This document shows positions 27,701 to 47,540 of a stretch of 64,000 bases of DNA, one piece after another. A program made the position numbers and the translations under genes. The stretch spans positions 11,112,342 to 11,176,341 of the forward strand of contig NC_135549.1 in assembly GCF_964340395.1 (NCBI RefSeq), given 5' to 3'. The notes below the pieces were generated by a model. That model was given only the letters and a program-made list of their open reading frames with translations, was not told the origin of the DNA and searched no databases. Source of the DNA: Glandiceps talaboti. Its lineage: Eukaryota > Hemichordata > Enteropneusta > Spengelidae. Each line of letters starts with the position of its first letter. The first letter of the stretch is position 1.

Positions 27701-30700
27701 ATGTTTATCTTTCAAAGTATTCTAGACATGACATGTTGTAGATTTAAAAGTTTATGGTCACTAAAAGGAGGGCAACACACACTTGTGTCAAGAACTAATG
27801 AAATACCGGAGGTACTGTGCAATAAAATGTCACAGGGTAGTGAGTGGTGAGTTAACAACCTTGAAAAAAATTAACTGCAATGGTTGAATGGACAGTGTAC
27901 ATGTATAGCCTTGAGCCATACTGGAATTATCAAGGTGATTGATGGTAATTAGGTCTAAACACTTGACAAACACACTGAAATTCTGACAACCAAGTAAAAC
28001 ATAGAAATATGTTCTTGGGGTCAGAAATATGTTTGATGACTTATTAAAGATTGATAGAGATGGCTTGAAGCACATGTTGTACTACAAGTTGAAGACAGGT
28101 TGATATATCATGTATATGGAAGTTGTAACAATAAACATGATGGTGGCCATAGTACATCATACATGTATGACACCCAGGGTATGATGCAGTAGCAAACAAT
28201 CAATTAAAATCATGGAGGTTGGAGGGACCATGTTTAAATCAACTGCTTTACAATCAAATTGGTACAAAAGAAAGGAAGGTACTGAAGGATAGACTTGTAA
28301 ATATTCATTTCTATAACTGGAATACAAAGACACTGCTGTAGTAACAGCTGCAAAAATAACAAAAATGGCTGTCATTTGAATTAAACAGCAGAAGTGCTGA
28401 GTTAGTGAAACGACACAATGATCCCTTACGATTTGCTAGTCTGATACATGGCTAACAAGCCTTAGTCACAACCACCCCATGAATTCAATAGGGGACTTTC
28501 ATATTGTATTCCATAAGAAAGGTACTGCATACACGTGTGTTGACACATTGACAAAAAAATAGGCCAAAGCATCAATTGAGTACTGCATTATTGAGAGTCT
28601 GTGGACCAGCTAAGACAGACATAATTCACATCTGATCTCCTAGTTTATAACTTGACTGAACCTGGAGGCTATCAACTAATCTAAAAACAAGCTTGTTTGT
28701 TGTCACTCTAGGGTAATCTTGCTAGTAAGATCTAGAAAACTCTTGTCAATGCTTTGAAAATGCTAGACTGTAAGATACGTTGTGTTGTTCAACCCTAGCA
28801 GGCTGTATCTGACAAACTATGAAAATGCACTCTGCATTCACTTGAATCAGCAGCTGATTCCAAACAGTTGCCTTGATATTTGTGATTTCAACTACAGAAT
28901 AACTGAATTGCTGTTAATTATTTTAGAAAGGGTGGTGTTCTCCATAACAAAATTTCACAAGCCTGCTCAGAGACCAAGAATGTCTTCTGCAGTTGCTGGT
29001 TGGAGACCAGGACATTTTGGATCTGGAGGCTGCATAGAAATGAATAGATTTGGAGTATTATTTAAATTATATCAAGAGGATGACCAGAAATCATGGAGGG
29101 CTTTGCATTCTTGTACTTCGTTCAGAGAAAACACTGCAAGACAGAATTGATGTATGTGATTTCACAGACAAAATGTACTATTATATAGCTATTCTGAGAT
29201 GCATGATTGAGTCTTACACATGTATGACAGCAAAACTGTCTCAAGGACAGATGAGTTCTACGAAAATATTCTACAAAATTATTACATAATAGCAAAAACA
29301 ATATCAAATCAAAAGATCAATATTAACATATAATTTGCATCTTATACAATTCTTATTTTTTTTCTTTAACCTGTTTTGAATACTTGTTGCTGATTCCACA
29401 AGTTGTTTGTTTCCAGTAGACATTACAACCCTTCCATCTTGGAAAGACCAACTGGGTGAAGCATCCAGTCTTTACAAAGAATTAACATGTGAAAAAACAC
29501 CATTAGTTATGCATACCTGATGTCACTTACATGTGTGTACCAGTATATAGTATGTTGGTCTGTATAGCCACAGGGACACAGTCCCGACTGACACTTCAAA
29601 CAAAACAATCATTCTATGCCTCTAGTTCCCTTTGGACTATCAATCAATGGTCAGACACACAATTAAACCCCATAGTGACCATACAGACATTTTCAGATCT
29701 TCTTACAGGGCTGTCTGACAAATTGAATGATGTGTGTTACTTCTCTTAATTGGAATTTTAAATGGACCCCCCCCCCCAATATCAAGGTCATTGAAAATAT
29801 ATTCTTTTGTTACTGACTTGACCACACTCCCCTATTACTTTATCTAATATTACACATGTTATGATGGATAAGGTTTCATATGTAAGTAGAACAAAACTAC
29901 TTACAACAATAACAAAATAAAGACAGAGGAAGAAAAGATAATTGGACATTAATTTTTTGCTGCAACAATTACCTGAACATATTGTAATATGCCTATGTGT
30001 AAATACAGAAGTGGATAGTTATATGCAAATGAAAACACAAGTGCTTTGTATAAAACCAGTAGCTAAATTTGTAAAATGTTCACAGTGTACATTACAACAA
30101 GTTGACAATAATCTTAACAAACTTCAGCCTCCAACTAAGTGCCAAGGTCAACAACTTAATTGTTAACACAGCACTACCTGTTTTCATAATATGTTTACTG
30201 TTACAATGTACATGTTAATTAATTCTGGTTAGTAATTAACATAATTTGTTTACTGTAACATGGTAATTAATTCTGGTTAGTAATTAACATAATTTGTTTA
30301 CTGTTACATGGTAATCTATTCTGGTTAGTAATTAACAGTGGCTGCACCTGTAGAATTCCAACAAAGGGCCAAACTGGCCTTTCATTGACGAACCAGAAGT
30401 GTGTCTAGACACAGATGTATTCAACAAAACCCAAAAAGTTGCACACCTCATGCATGACAAACTACTTTGCTATAATTTATATGATGGCATGGCAGAGATT
30501 GAGGGAGTAGGATATTAGTCAGGTAATCTTCAAAATAAACAAACAATCTTCTAATTCAATTAATGCAAAGATAAATCCGTTATACTACCATTAGATGTTA
30601 AACCGTTAACGGTTAAAAATATTATGAAGGCGTTAATACCTTTGTTCAACCAAACCTTGACAACAAAACTGCGAATAGCAGTGTCATCAGCTAAAGGGAC

Positions 30701-31487
30701 ATTGCGTCACCAGTGTCAACAATACACGATTGCATATTCAGCAGGTTCGCATCATGGTTGTTGTGAAGGCATTCACGTTTTTTTGTTGACAAATGTGACA
30801 AAACTATGAAAATAGATATTACACAATCTGATCGCCGTTCAGTTGTGCATCGGATGAAAGGTCACGCCTGCAGACGAGAAAAGGTCATTCTGACCTCCAA
30901 TATGTTACTGCCATGTGTATACAAATTTACAATCTGCTACGATTGCATTTTCCTTTAAAGTTAAATTTATGAAATTATATTAAATGACCCTGTGTATTTT
31001 GTATGATGTTTACATACACTATCATTGAGGTTGCATTGTCGCACTTGTAAACAATACTTCAAAGGGTGTCAAAGATAAACAGACTGGCCCAACCCACGCT
31101 ATTCATTCTTTCTAGATTCAATACTACGGTATAGAACGAATGATACACGTTTCATAATACAGTAAATATCGAAAGCTAAAAAAGTAAAATAACAAAAGGA
31201 AATATCCACTAAATTATTCTGAAAACATTTATGGTTCGAATGGCGACTATACATACCTTTTGGGTTCGTCTGACCGGAGACTGCTCCTCTTCATCGCTAG
31301 AAAACTCAGATTTCTTGGGTGATTTCTTAGCCTTGTCTGTACGAAGTGGGGAAAGATGTTTCAAATAAAGCTTGACCAGCGCGTCTTTCCTGGCGTCCCC
31401 TCCGGGTAATGGGATGTTGTGTGCCTCTAAGTCGGCTCGCAAACGATCTTTAGTGAGGTGCGCTGGATCAGAAGATATCCGAGACAT
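12803..31487 (-). CDS. TMPO: LAP2/thymopoietin-like inner nuclear membrane protein (LEM-like plus LEM domains)
   Basis: Five - strand exons join in frame: 31487-31257 (start ATG), 15742-15610, 14139-14032, 13613-13571 and 13169-12803 (stop TAG), giving 293 residues. All junctions are GT/AG and the phases agree. Residues about 10-46 (LTKDRLRADLEAHNIPLPGG, then RKDALVKLYLKHL) are the LEM-like, DNA-binding domain of LAP2. Residues about 101-138 (LSDRELAEELRQLGVSVGPI, then STRSVYERKLVRLR) are a LEM domain, which binds BAF; the domain is split over exons 2 and 3. A Ser/Glu-rich stretch and a Thr-rich linker follow. One membrane segment near residues 250-268 (VQILILLAVAIFIFFVLY) sits close to the C-terminus, as in LAP2 beta. 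The family tethers chromatin and lamin at the nuclear envelope. Extra or alternative exons in the 15.5-kb first intron cannot be excluded. It shares a promoter region with APEX2. Confidence 0.88.
14443..14547. repeat. (TG)n microsatellite in LAP2 intron 2
   Basis: About 100 bp of TG repeats, with GCATG interruptions, between exons 2 and 3 of the LAP2-like gene. Confidence 0.95.
14955..15140. repeat. Direct duplication of about 70 bp
   Basis: Two diverged copies (about 14955-15024 and 15061-15137) share TACTAACC, TTTACTAGTATGTGTTAGC and AGAAGGGTTAATGCAAG. Located in LAP2 intron 2. Confidence 0.8.
15374..15560. repeat. Short tandem repeat with unit near 42 bp
   Basis: Four to five degenerate units of CATTCACATTAACTATGTTC plus ACATAAACTTCAAAGTGTAGAC in LAP2 intron 2. 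Confidence 0.8.
16675..17048. repeat. Four-unit tandem repeat, one unit expanded by (TACA)n
   Basis: Units of about 80-110 bp share GTGTGATCGTAGCATTCTAA, AGAATGGCAAAC and CACTTGCAATGATATACCAG. A (TACA)n run at 16832-16877 expands the second unit. Confidence 0.88.
19120..19352 (-). mobile_element. SINE copy, 5'-truncated
   Basis: Read on the - strand it follows the SINE copies at 32.2 and 32.6 kb: TTTCTGAGTGGCTAAAGTCC, CAACCCAGCTGTATAATTGG and GGCTGCAATGGATTGTATG in the same order. The tRNA-like head is missing. Confidence 0.85.
20247..20703. mobile_element. Foldback (inverted-repeat) element
   Basis: Arms at about 20247-20364 and 20588-20703 are near-perfect reverse complements. Shared stretches are TTATGGTTAACTGAATAAGT and GAGGTCGCAAAGCGGAGTAG. 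The loop of about 220 bp contains no open frame. It fits a MITE or a recent inverted duplication. Confidence 0.9.
22035..22506. repeat. 59-bp minisatellite, eight copies
   Basis: Eight units of exactly 59 bp, starting at 22035, 22094, 22153 and so on. Each contains TGTAACCTAAACTATAAGAT and CAGCCCTACCACTGGGCTCC. Units differ by only a few bases. Confidence 0.97.
23325..24130. mobile_element. Dispersed repeat with inverted arms and a recurring GTCTGGC motif
   Basis: Arms at about 23450-23610 and 23740-23905 are reverse complements (CTGAAACAAAACGT with its inverse GTTTCAG, and ACTCGACAAAAAT-type stretches). TTTTTGTC followed by a GCCAGAC-like motif occurs about seven times. The left and right flanks resemble 58440-58770, so this is a repeat family. 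No coding capacity was seen. Confidence 0.7.
24307..24344. repeat. C-run then A-run
   Basis: A dozen C residues followed by about 26 A residues. Confidence 0.95.
24698..24765. repeat. (GTATAT)n hexamer repeat
   Basis: About eleven GTATAT units; flanking DNA is also ATGTAT-rich. Confidence 0.95.
26975..27352. mobile_element. Foldback element with perfect 16-bp core
   Basis: Two arms of about 185 bp each, roughly three-quarters identical as reverse complements by eye, meet at a perfect core: 27157-27172 (AAGTTTGTTATTGTAC) and its inverse at 27180-27195, with a 7-nt spacer. Outer matches include ATGGATGAGAA and TTTTTCTACTTGA. Confidence 0.8.
30223..30340. repeat. 48-bp tandem repeat, about 2.5 copies
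   Basis: TTCTGGTTAGTAATTAACAT begins at about 30223, 30271 and 30319. Confidence 0.9.
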
Positions 31488-31797
31488 TTTTGCAGTGTAT
31501 TATACTTGATGATGAAATCAATGAACAACGAGAAAAATAGAGAATCGCTAGATTTCGTATTGAGCATGTAGTATCGACCCGCCACAACAGACGCCGTGTT
31601 GTAATGAGACATCGTAGCAGATTGGCTGACATTTTACGCTAATGAAGATTAAATATCCTCACCGTAGCCAATCACAATGCTCAATGCAAGAGCGTGTTAT
31701 CGTATTCGAGTGCGCATGTGTTATGACATAATTTTGTTTTTAAACGAAGGTCAAACTAACCGCAAGTTAAGTGCACGCAATGTAGATCACCCCAAAT
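31488..31797. promoter_or_regulatory. Bidirectional LAP2/APEX2 promoter with inverted CCAAT pair
   Basis: Only 310 bp separate the two opposite start codons. GATTGGCT at 31620-31627 and its exact reverse complement AGCCAATC at 31666-31673 form a symmetrical CCAAT-box pair of the NF-Y type. No TATA box was seen. Divergent housekeeping and DNA-repair gene pairs commonly use such promoters; transcription start sites were not determined. Confidence 0.7.
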
Positions 31798-39330
<7,533 letters not shown>

Positions 39331-39434
39331 AGTATGAAGAAGTTTTCCTATAGAATAGGGTGTGATCAGAATAGAGATAGGGTTAGGAGAAGATATAGTA
39401 AGATTGAAGATTACACTTTATTCTTTTTGAAGTG

Positions 39435-39440
39435 AATAAA
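39435..39440 (+). terminator. APEX2 polyadenylation signal
   Basis: AATAAA 105 bp after the APEX2 stop codon. Confidence 0.7.
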
Positions 39441-39482
39441 ATCAATAGTTTTATAGTAATACCGGTGCTGAATGAATGAATG

Positions 39483-39485
<3 letters not shown>

Positions 39486-39529
<44 letters not shown>

Positions 39530-39545
39530 AGAGAGAGGAGAGAGA
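39486..39545. repeat. (GA)n microsatellite
   Basis: GA repeats with a G-run, just past the APEX2 polyadenylation signal; a short TG run follows at 39555. Confidence 0.95.
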
Positions 39546-39569
39546 ATGGGTGAGTGTGTGTGTGTGTCA

Positions 39570-42500
39570 CTGTGTTGGAGACAAACTCGCATGGAATTCC
39601 TCACTCGTGCCAGCATATAGGATTATGTGACAGCGCCCTCAAAGTGTTTTTTTTTGTCCTCAGTACTCAGCAGTATTGTCATCGGATACACATAACTCTG
39701 AGGCTTTGCAATTAAAAAAAATATTTGAAGCTTTTGCATTGAAAGTGAATTCCATTTATTGTCTGCGATTGAGTCAACGGAAAAGTTTGTGAAATAAAAA
39801 GATGACTAGTAGCTAGCGTTAATTCACCTTTAGATATATATCATAAAGGGATGAACACTTGACTGACAATGCATCCCTGGGAAATTGAGCGTCTACTCCA
39901 CGACGGTGAAATGTAGAAAAGATATTGGCCCTCGCTCAAAAGTGATTCATTTAAAATTTTAAAGAAACCCCTACTGTGCATATAATATATACAGAAAATG
40001 AAAACAAAGAAGAAGCGTAGTTTGATTATGCAACGATTGCGGCAATTCTACGAAATTTACGTGTTCTAGGAGCGCTAGCGGTTGTTAACGTGCAATCATA
40101 GACATTATTAAAAAACGTCTATTGTCTGTGGTTCAATAGGGGTGGGGGTGCGGGGGTGGAGTCTATGATATGAATTTTGCTGATGAGTCTATGTATACGG
40201 CTTGGGGTTCCATGAAAGGGTGGTTTTCATGTCATGAAATAAGGGGAGGTTTAAACATGACATTTTCATTTCATTCGCATGATCACATAACGTTGTATGT
40301 TGTATACGTCATATACCAAACAGTTGAATGGCTACCAAATGTGCTATGTATTGAGGCGTTTACAGTATCTTTACGTCATACACTCAAACCACCCATAGCA
40401 ATGTCAAGCCCATATAGACCTCGAACCTCTCTCTGAATAAGAATTGATACAGTCACCTTCTGCATGACATTGTGTTTAATATATTAAAATGAATAATATA
40501 ATGCAAGGACACGTTTCGTAACATTCTTCTGGTTGTAAATGAGACAATCACGCCATGAACTGTGAAACTTAGAGGAAAATTGATACTATACAGTTGTTTA
40601 TTGCGACGAATGAAACGTGCACGGCATCATCAATTCTATGCAACATTAATATTTTAACAGTGATGTGCATTACTGGCGAAGCGGACGCATTCGTTACGGT
40701 AATGTGAACTAATAGAGCTAATACCCCAGGTTATTTTTATTACTATTTGGACGATACAACCAATTCGACACGGCGTTAAGTTACTTCCCTACAAACTTGC
40801 ACATCCCAGAGTTTTTGGTAATGTCGGCGCGGCGTTGTCTTTGCCAAAGGCTGTAAAATCTTAAAACTTTCATAACAATCTCAAACCGCCTCAATTCACA
40901 ATTGCGGTAAATGACTGAACTATGATTGTTGTGCATGCTACTACAAGAGAGTGGCTAATTCTCGAACTGTTTTCTTTTGTTCGCGATCATAGCAATATCT
41001 TTTATCTCGTATGTACATCGAAAGAGCAGCATTCTCCGGCGATACGTGTCTGGCGACAGACAAATCAGATAGGATGCAGTCTCTAGAAGATAACGATTCT
41101 AGTTAAAAACATGTAATATACTCCGATGGCACACTAGTATTAGAGGTCAGAATGTGGTTGTTGCCATCATAATCAATAGTCAATAAACTAAGTACTCTAT
41201 TCGGTTTAGGAAAGAAATACTGAAACCTTCGACATATTATCTATGGGAACATGTGCTATCGCACCATATGGTATTCGCAAATGATTGGACATGTTTTGAT
41301 GTGCATGGATAGATCGTAGATGTCAATTTAGTGAGATTACCAGGTGATGGAAGTCATCGCTAAAAATGACGAGAACTAGTTTTTTGAGTTGACGTCAAGC
41401 TGTCAGTAATTAAAATCACATACCGTCAGTTAGCAAGGCATAGACCCTCCAAGAAGACCTGGTGGAGGGTCTATGAGCAAGGCAAGGCAGGAAATGGAAA
41501 CCGGAAACGTGATAACAGCATGTTCATATTTTAACTCATCCCCTTTTTTATTTGCAGTTATATTTTAAGACCGATTATTGAACTGACAAGAAATTAATTC
41601 TACATGAATTTGGAATCATATTCAGGTTGTCGTCTGAACTGAAAGAAATCCGTTGGTTCTAGGTGGAATTTCAAGTAGATAAGCTGGTAAGGGGATTTCT
41701 GGAAGGAGGGGTGTCGTTTATGTATTGACTATATTTATTCCTAACAATACTTTAATATTACGATATCGATTTTTGACTCATCAATAGCATTAAAACCATT
41801 CATGAGTATCAGTCACATTGATATACAAAAGTGTCACATATCAAAATAACGTATACACAACAAAGTTAATCCTAAGTCCAGGGCAGTGAATTTACTGTAA
41901 AAACAAGATTTGTTTTAAACTTATCGTGATTTCTGCTAATAATATAGCTTAAAAAATCTCAGTCTTCAAAGTATACTTAGCAACAAAGACAGTAGTCCCA
42001 GAAGGACTGATAGTTGTAACACAGACATTGCGGAACGTTTAAAACCCTAGAGTTTAAAAAAGTAATTATAAACCAGGCAGTTTTGATCATGGAAGATATA
42101 CTGAATGAGCTCACTCCAATGTCGAAGATCATCATTAAATCATGATTGATGTGGGAAATAGTGAGAGAAGCATGCATAAAGCTTCATCGTGTTAACGAAC
42201 TGTATCAAAATATATGTGTCTAGGGACAACCCTAAAACGATGGTCAGTTAGTTAAAAAAAAATTGATATCCAATTATGGCGTGATTTCACTATGTTTACC
42301 TCAAGAAAGCAATGTACCATCCTGTCATGTTGAATGCTGTACTCTCCTGCCATCTATTAGTTTGAATCCGAAAAGGTGACACGTGTGTGTGTGTACGTGT
42401 GTCTGTATTACACTGAGGGTTAGTACTAATTTCATCTTGTACGCCTCCAGAGGTTTAAACCAGTTAGTACAATGAATATAAATAACAGCTAGAAAGGTTA

Positions 42501-43683
42501 CTCAGAGAAAGAATACAGTATGTTTTCACAAGCATGAATAGCAAAGTTAACAAATGAATGTTTAATATTAGACGACATAAGTCATAGAGGACGAGTGCTA
42601 TGAGAGTTTGATTCAAAACGGAGTTATTCCTCAAAGATTCTGGATTTATCCTACGAAAGAAATTTTTTTTTGATAGTCAATAAAAAACCCATGGTTATTT
42701 ACAATATCACTTTTTGTGTGTAATTTGTTTTACAATGTTAACGACGTCCCTTTAATTTGTCGTGTTGTGTTTCTCGTGCTTTGTATACCCTTATATTTCG
42801 CCCTCTGAGTGTTTGTATTTCCTTTTTGTGTGTCATTGGCTGATATAGGGACTGTGGAGTGACCTTAGTACCAAGATAAGGAATGATTATTACCATCCTT
42901 CAGAACTTCGATATTGACGAACACTTTGTATGAAGTTAAATACATGCAGCAAGTACATAAAGATGGCGCTCAAAATCGTAATATTTTTGTAGCCTTTCTC
43001 ATATCCATATTTACACGGCCTGTGGAAGGAAGACTCGCTATATGTTCGTGTGTTGCATCATCGTCATTCAGTGACGGATTCGAAGTGAAAGACTAGTACT
43101 TTCCACACGATATTTTCTGTAAATGGGTTTCTTATCAATAATTTCACCTGGATGTTATGCTTGAATAGTCCGAAGTAGGGAGAGTGACTTGATAACCTAT
43201 GCAAATAAAGTGATAATCCGTTTAAATTGATAGAACTATTGAAATACTATCACTGTAAGTTATGAACTAATGAGTCAACGAATGAATGGACCGCCTTTCA
43301 AAGAACCCCAAGGTTTTATCATTGTTGCCTATTTTTGGGCAAATAGATTTGGAATGAATTATGAACTGTAATTTCCGTCAGCTGAAAGCGAAGATATTAG
43401 TTTTGAAGGCGTACTTGTGTTTTTTGTAGCTGCCAAGTACTTTGTATATGATAGGCAAAGTAGTACGCCAAGAACTAAACGATAAATGAATCTGATAACG
43501 TACCTAGTTGAAGTTGTGAAACCTGATTTGAAGAGCAGGTGTGCTGTCACATCCCAGTAATAAGTTCATTGTGATTACCAAAAATAATGTGTTCCCAAAG
43601 TGACACATAAATCAATTCTTTTATGTTGATTTTACATCATTGATATAATTAATTTCAAATGAATTCACCGACTTTTTTGAAGT

Positions 43684-43685
<2 letters not shown>
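39570..43685. other. Gene-poor intergenic DNA
   Basis: AT-rich, without recognised genes. One small hairpin at 41439-41475: arms of 13 bp, CATAGACCCTCCA and its inverse, 11 bp apart, inside a GCAAGGC-repeat context. Confidence 0.5.
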
Positions 43686-43754
<69 letters not shown>

Positions 43755-43774
43755 GTGTGTGTGTGTGTGTGTGT
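43686..43774. repeat. (TG)n / TATG microsatellite
   Basis: About 90 bp of TG with a short TATG block. Confidence 0.97.
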
Positions 43775-46700
43775 ACATACATGTGTACACACATGTGTAG
43801 CTGTGTGTTGTGCGTCTGTGTGAATATTATAAGGAAAGTATGACAAACACATACAGCTATACACACATACAACTCTGGATATATTCTATTGGAGTGATTT
43901 CTAGTTAATATTAATTTTTTTTACCCAATCGATGTCCATTAATAAGTTCAAATTTCATTATTTTGTAATTTAAACTTGTGCATTCTGTGTAGCCAATATC
44001 TATAGGGCTATAAAAGGACCTCGTTATGTGTTTGCAGAGTAAATGTTAACTTCGTATATTTACAGCAACTAAAGAATTTTTGGATATGCTGTGAATCCAC
44101 CACCAGCATCTCAATGAAACCCAATTGTTCAGTATTATTATGGAGGTGGTATAACACGAGGTAACGTTATTCTTATGATTTGAGTTACAACTTGGATCCA
44201 ACTTAGTAAATCTCTCCCATATGAAAACATTTCCAGATTCACATCTTGGGATAATCGGATCTACATCAGCATTTCAAAACAGTCACTTTATCTTATATTG
44301 TGTCAATGTACCATTTTCATTGTGATGACATACGTTTTAATATTAACCAAATAAGCACAACGAGAGCGAAAGAGGAGTAGTTTAAGAGAAGTTCACTGGT
44401 GACACCGGAGTTGTGCAAGCGCATAATCATTTCTGCCCTGCCGCGTTCGATGAAAATTACACAATTACAGACTGACAGTTATACAGCACAACACGAAAAA
44501 TACATTCTAATCTCAAAACGTAATGAGACTTAACGTACAGATGGAATGCACTGTCAATTCAAAAGATTTCTGCTGAGAGGCAACTGAAGAGTTTCTTTAC
44601 AAAATTTCTATTAAGCCGACAAGAAGGAAAATCTTAAACTGCACACTTCCTTGCTAAGCCAACTGAATATGCCCGGTAGTTGGAAACGAATCAAGTCCAG
44701 TTTCCTTGTAAGTTACTTGATAATTTGAAAGTAATTGTCATGCGTAGACGTTAAGGAGACGAAATCACTCTGTCACGTTTTATGCCGTTAGCATGTCCGT
44801 GCTACTGAGGTCAGCAATTCTCTTCAACTGCTTATAGATTAGGCACATAACAACTCACTACTTATTTATAGACAAGAAACGTCAACTGTTCAAAAGGGAA
44901 AATCCCATTTAATACAGCAAGATGTTGATTTAGAAAGCAGTAAGCTTACCAGGCAATATTTCAACATGTTTGTTAAATGCACGTTAAAATCACTTGATTT
45001 AACATCCTTGTATTTCTACATAACATGACAAGAGGAGTATTGTGACTATTCAAATACATCACTTCTAATTTAAGTTCTGCAAATTTATATTGACAACAGA
45101 AGTCACAAAATATGAATCATTCTAATAACATTTTATCCTATAAATGTAAACGAAATTTCACACAAAGAGTGCTACAACGACGCAATACTAATTAATGAAG
45201 TCAATTTGGCGGTTCGTGGTTCGCGCGACTCTTAATGCATTCTCGATGTATTAAACGAAGATGCTAAAAGAAATGCTAAAACATTTCCAATCAGTGATTG
45301 CACAATGTGGCGATTTTCTTTTTCACGTAGTAATATTATGTGTTAGCAATACCCTACGTAGTAACTTTATGTTGAGTAATCTTATCCATAGCAATGTTAT
45401 GTATGGCAATCTTTCAATTATCCAGGATATAGCGCGCTTTTCCAGACCGAAAATAAGTTATTGCTCTGTTTTGAATCTTTTAAGATCGGCAGCATGGAAC
45501 GTAGCGGCTTAGATGAAATATAGACGCAGAAGCACTTTCAACGTATTTATTATTTAACTTGCAACGAGTTAACAATATTGCCACAGGGAATAAAATAAAC
45601 CCCTCCTTTTTTTAAGATTTAATGATTTTCCTCACCATCATGTTACGCTTCATGTATTCTGTACATGGTTTACATATTTATAAATCAGTGGAGGTTTATA
45701 CATTGCTGTACCCCAACCCACGTAATTAACAGTGCAGGTAGTGTGGAGATAAAACATTTTTATACTTCTTCATAATTAATATCAAAGATAAAGCTTTTAA
45801 AACTGTGTAAGATGCTATATCACCCTGCTTTACAGAAAGTGTCAAGTTTCTTAGGTATACCATGGTTTACTGCAATGTCTGTAAATAGTGATGATAGTTA
45901 GTAATAATGGATTTATTCAGTGACAATTGTTTAGTACGACTCAATACAACCCGGTTATATACAGGAATAAACCATTAGATTAAGGGACTATCGCACAATG
46001 CCGCACAAACTCAATACACGAACTTACGACAAACCTAACTTACGATCGTTCACAAGTGCGTCTCATTGACACGTAAATATATCATACAACTTCGTATTAT
46101 GTAAACCATGATGACAATTGTTACAGTCACACCACTAAGCGTACGATCGATGTAATGTACAAACATGATGGTAAACCGGGGTAGGGGTGGGGCTGGGGTT
46201 TTGAAGGGGTCTCCCATAGAAGCGCTTAGTCTAGACTAGTTTTTATTTACTCTTAAAGCCAATTTGTAGGCTATTCAGGCCTTTCAGGCATAATTTCCAA
46301 GCTTTATAAGACAGCACTATCATGTAATTACCAGCTACATAGTATTGAAATGTCTTGACATTAAAAGGTAGAGGGAAGAGCTTGAGACGGGTTTACGTCT
46401 GCCCCAACGTCCACCTGTCAAGGGGTCCAAGGGTGCTAAGCTCTGGAGGGTTTTGACTATCGTAAATGCCCATTTTAGGTTATTCAGACCCTTTCGGACG
46501 ATAATTTCAAAGCTTTACAAGACAGCCCCCATTATGTATCAGAAACTACTTATACATTGGGTTGATATATGTTCTCAAAAGGTTGAATGGCATCATTATA
46601 GTTAAGGTCTTTACTCGCAATTTTTGGACTGTCCATACCCTTTTAGGCAACAATTTCACATCTAAGATTAAAAATTAATCTTTAGAAGACCTGGTTTTTA

Positions 46701-47040
46701 GGATATACATGACTTTTAAGGTGATAATTTCAAAGCTTCGAAAAGCTAAAACTAAGGTAAATTTTAACACGTTGTGCTGTCCTTTCATAATAAATGCTTC
46801 ATTTCCACAGTCCACTAATGCAACAACTATATAAGCCTCCCCTATTTTATAATAAAATGTGGATATTACTATACATGTAAGATAGGGAACTTTCTTCCTC
46901 GTTTGCTGATTGTGTGAGGGTTTTAATGATCTATCATTTTTATGGCAATACATAGCTGCATGATGGATATAGAAAGATTTCAGTATGGGTCTCTACGCCT
47001 ATGATTCACATTCAGATTTGAATACAATAAAAAATAAAAA
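43775..47040. other. Gene-poor intergenic DNA
   Basis: AT-rich. The open frames 45261-45512 and 46675-46953 show no family feature and no coding-like base composition; nothing was recognised. Confidence 0.5.
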
Positions 47041-47229
47041 ATAATACTGTTGGTTTTTATATAGCGCTTTCCCACTCTGTGTTCAAAGCACTTATTACCC
47101 TAGCTATTAAAGCGGCACAATGGCCTTTACTTCCCCAACTCCCTGGGGAGCATACAATCCATTGCAGCCTCTATGAGCGCATAGGATTAAAGTATTCACA
47201 TTAAAACCTCTGTCCTACGAGGTCCCCAA
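47041..47229 (-). mobile_element. SINE copy, truncated at a foldback element
   Basis: On the - strand it has the end of the 32-kb SINEs: TATAGCGCTTTCCCACT as its inverse, CAAAGCAC, CTCCCTGGGGAGCATACAAT and CCATTGCAGCCTCTAT. It stops at GGTCCCCAATT, where the foldback element begins. Confidence 0.85.
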
Positions 47230-47230
47230 T

Positions 47231-47540
47231 TGAGCTAACTCGCCAACTGGTAGATTCCTTGTGTTGTCCTGGTGTGCATCGTTCTATTCCTCGGCAGGCG
47301 AGAAACCATCTTACTAACCTTAAGCCTTTCAACCCAAGGATCCAAAAGATTGACAGGATCACTCGTTGCTGTAAGAAATCCATTCCTAAGTCGATAACCC
47401 TGTGAATCCATTGGATATAACCCCTTTCTTTAGATTGAAAGGCTAAACGCTAATGAGTTTAGCTTCTCACCTGCCGAGGAATAGAAAGGTACGCAATAGG
47501 ACGACACATGGAATCTACCAGTTGACGCGTTAGCTCAACT
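47231..47540. mobile_element. Foldback element abutting the SINE
   Basis: Arms of about 110 bp are reverse complements: GAGCTAAC.CG.CAACTGGTAG at the left end, inverse at the right end, and TCTATTCCTCGGCAGG with its inverse CCTGCCGAGGAATAGA. No open frame in the loop. Confidence 0.85.

Larger units (their letters stand above)
15743..31256 (-). other. Large first intron of the LAP2-like gene
   Basis: A 15.5-kb phase-0 intron, AT-rich. It holds the tandem repeat at 16.7-17.0 kb, a SINE at 19.1 kb, foldback elements at 20.2, 23.4 and 27.0 kb, a 59-bp minisatellite at 22.0 kb and a 48-bp repeat at 30.2 kb. Outside these I see nothing. The 122-codon open frame at 28782-29150 has no recognisable features. 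Confidence 0.6.

Noticed and set aside
28782-29150. 122-codon + strand open frame
   Set aside because: No recognisable domain or splice structure; AT-rich composition like the intron around it.
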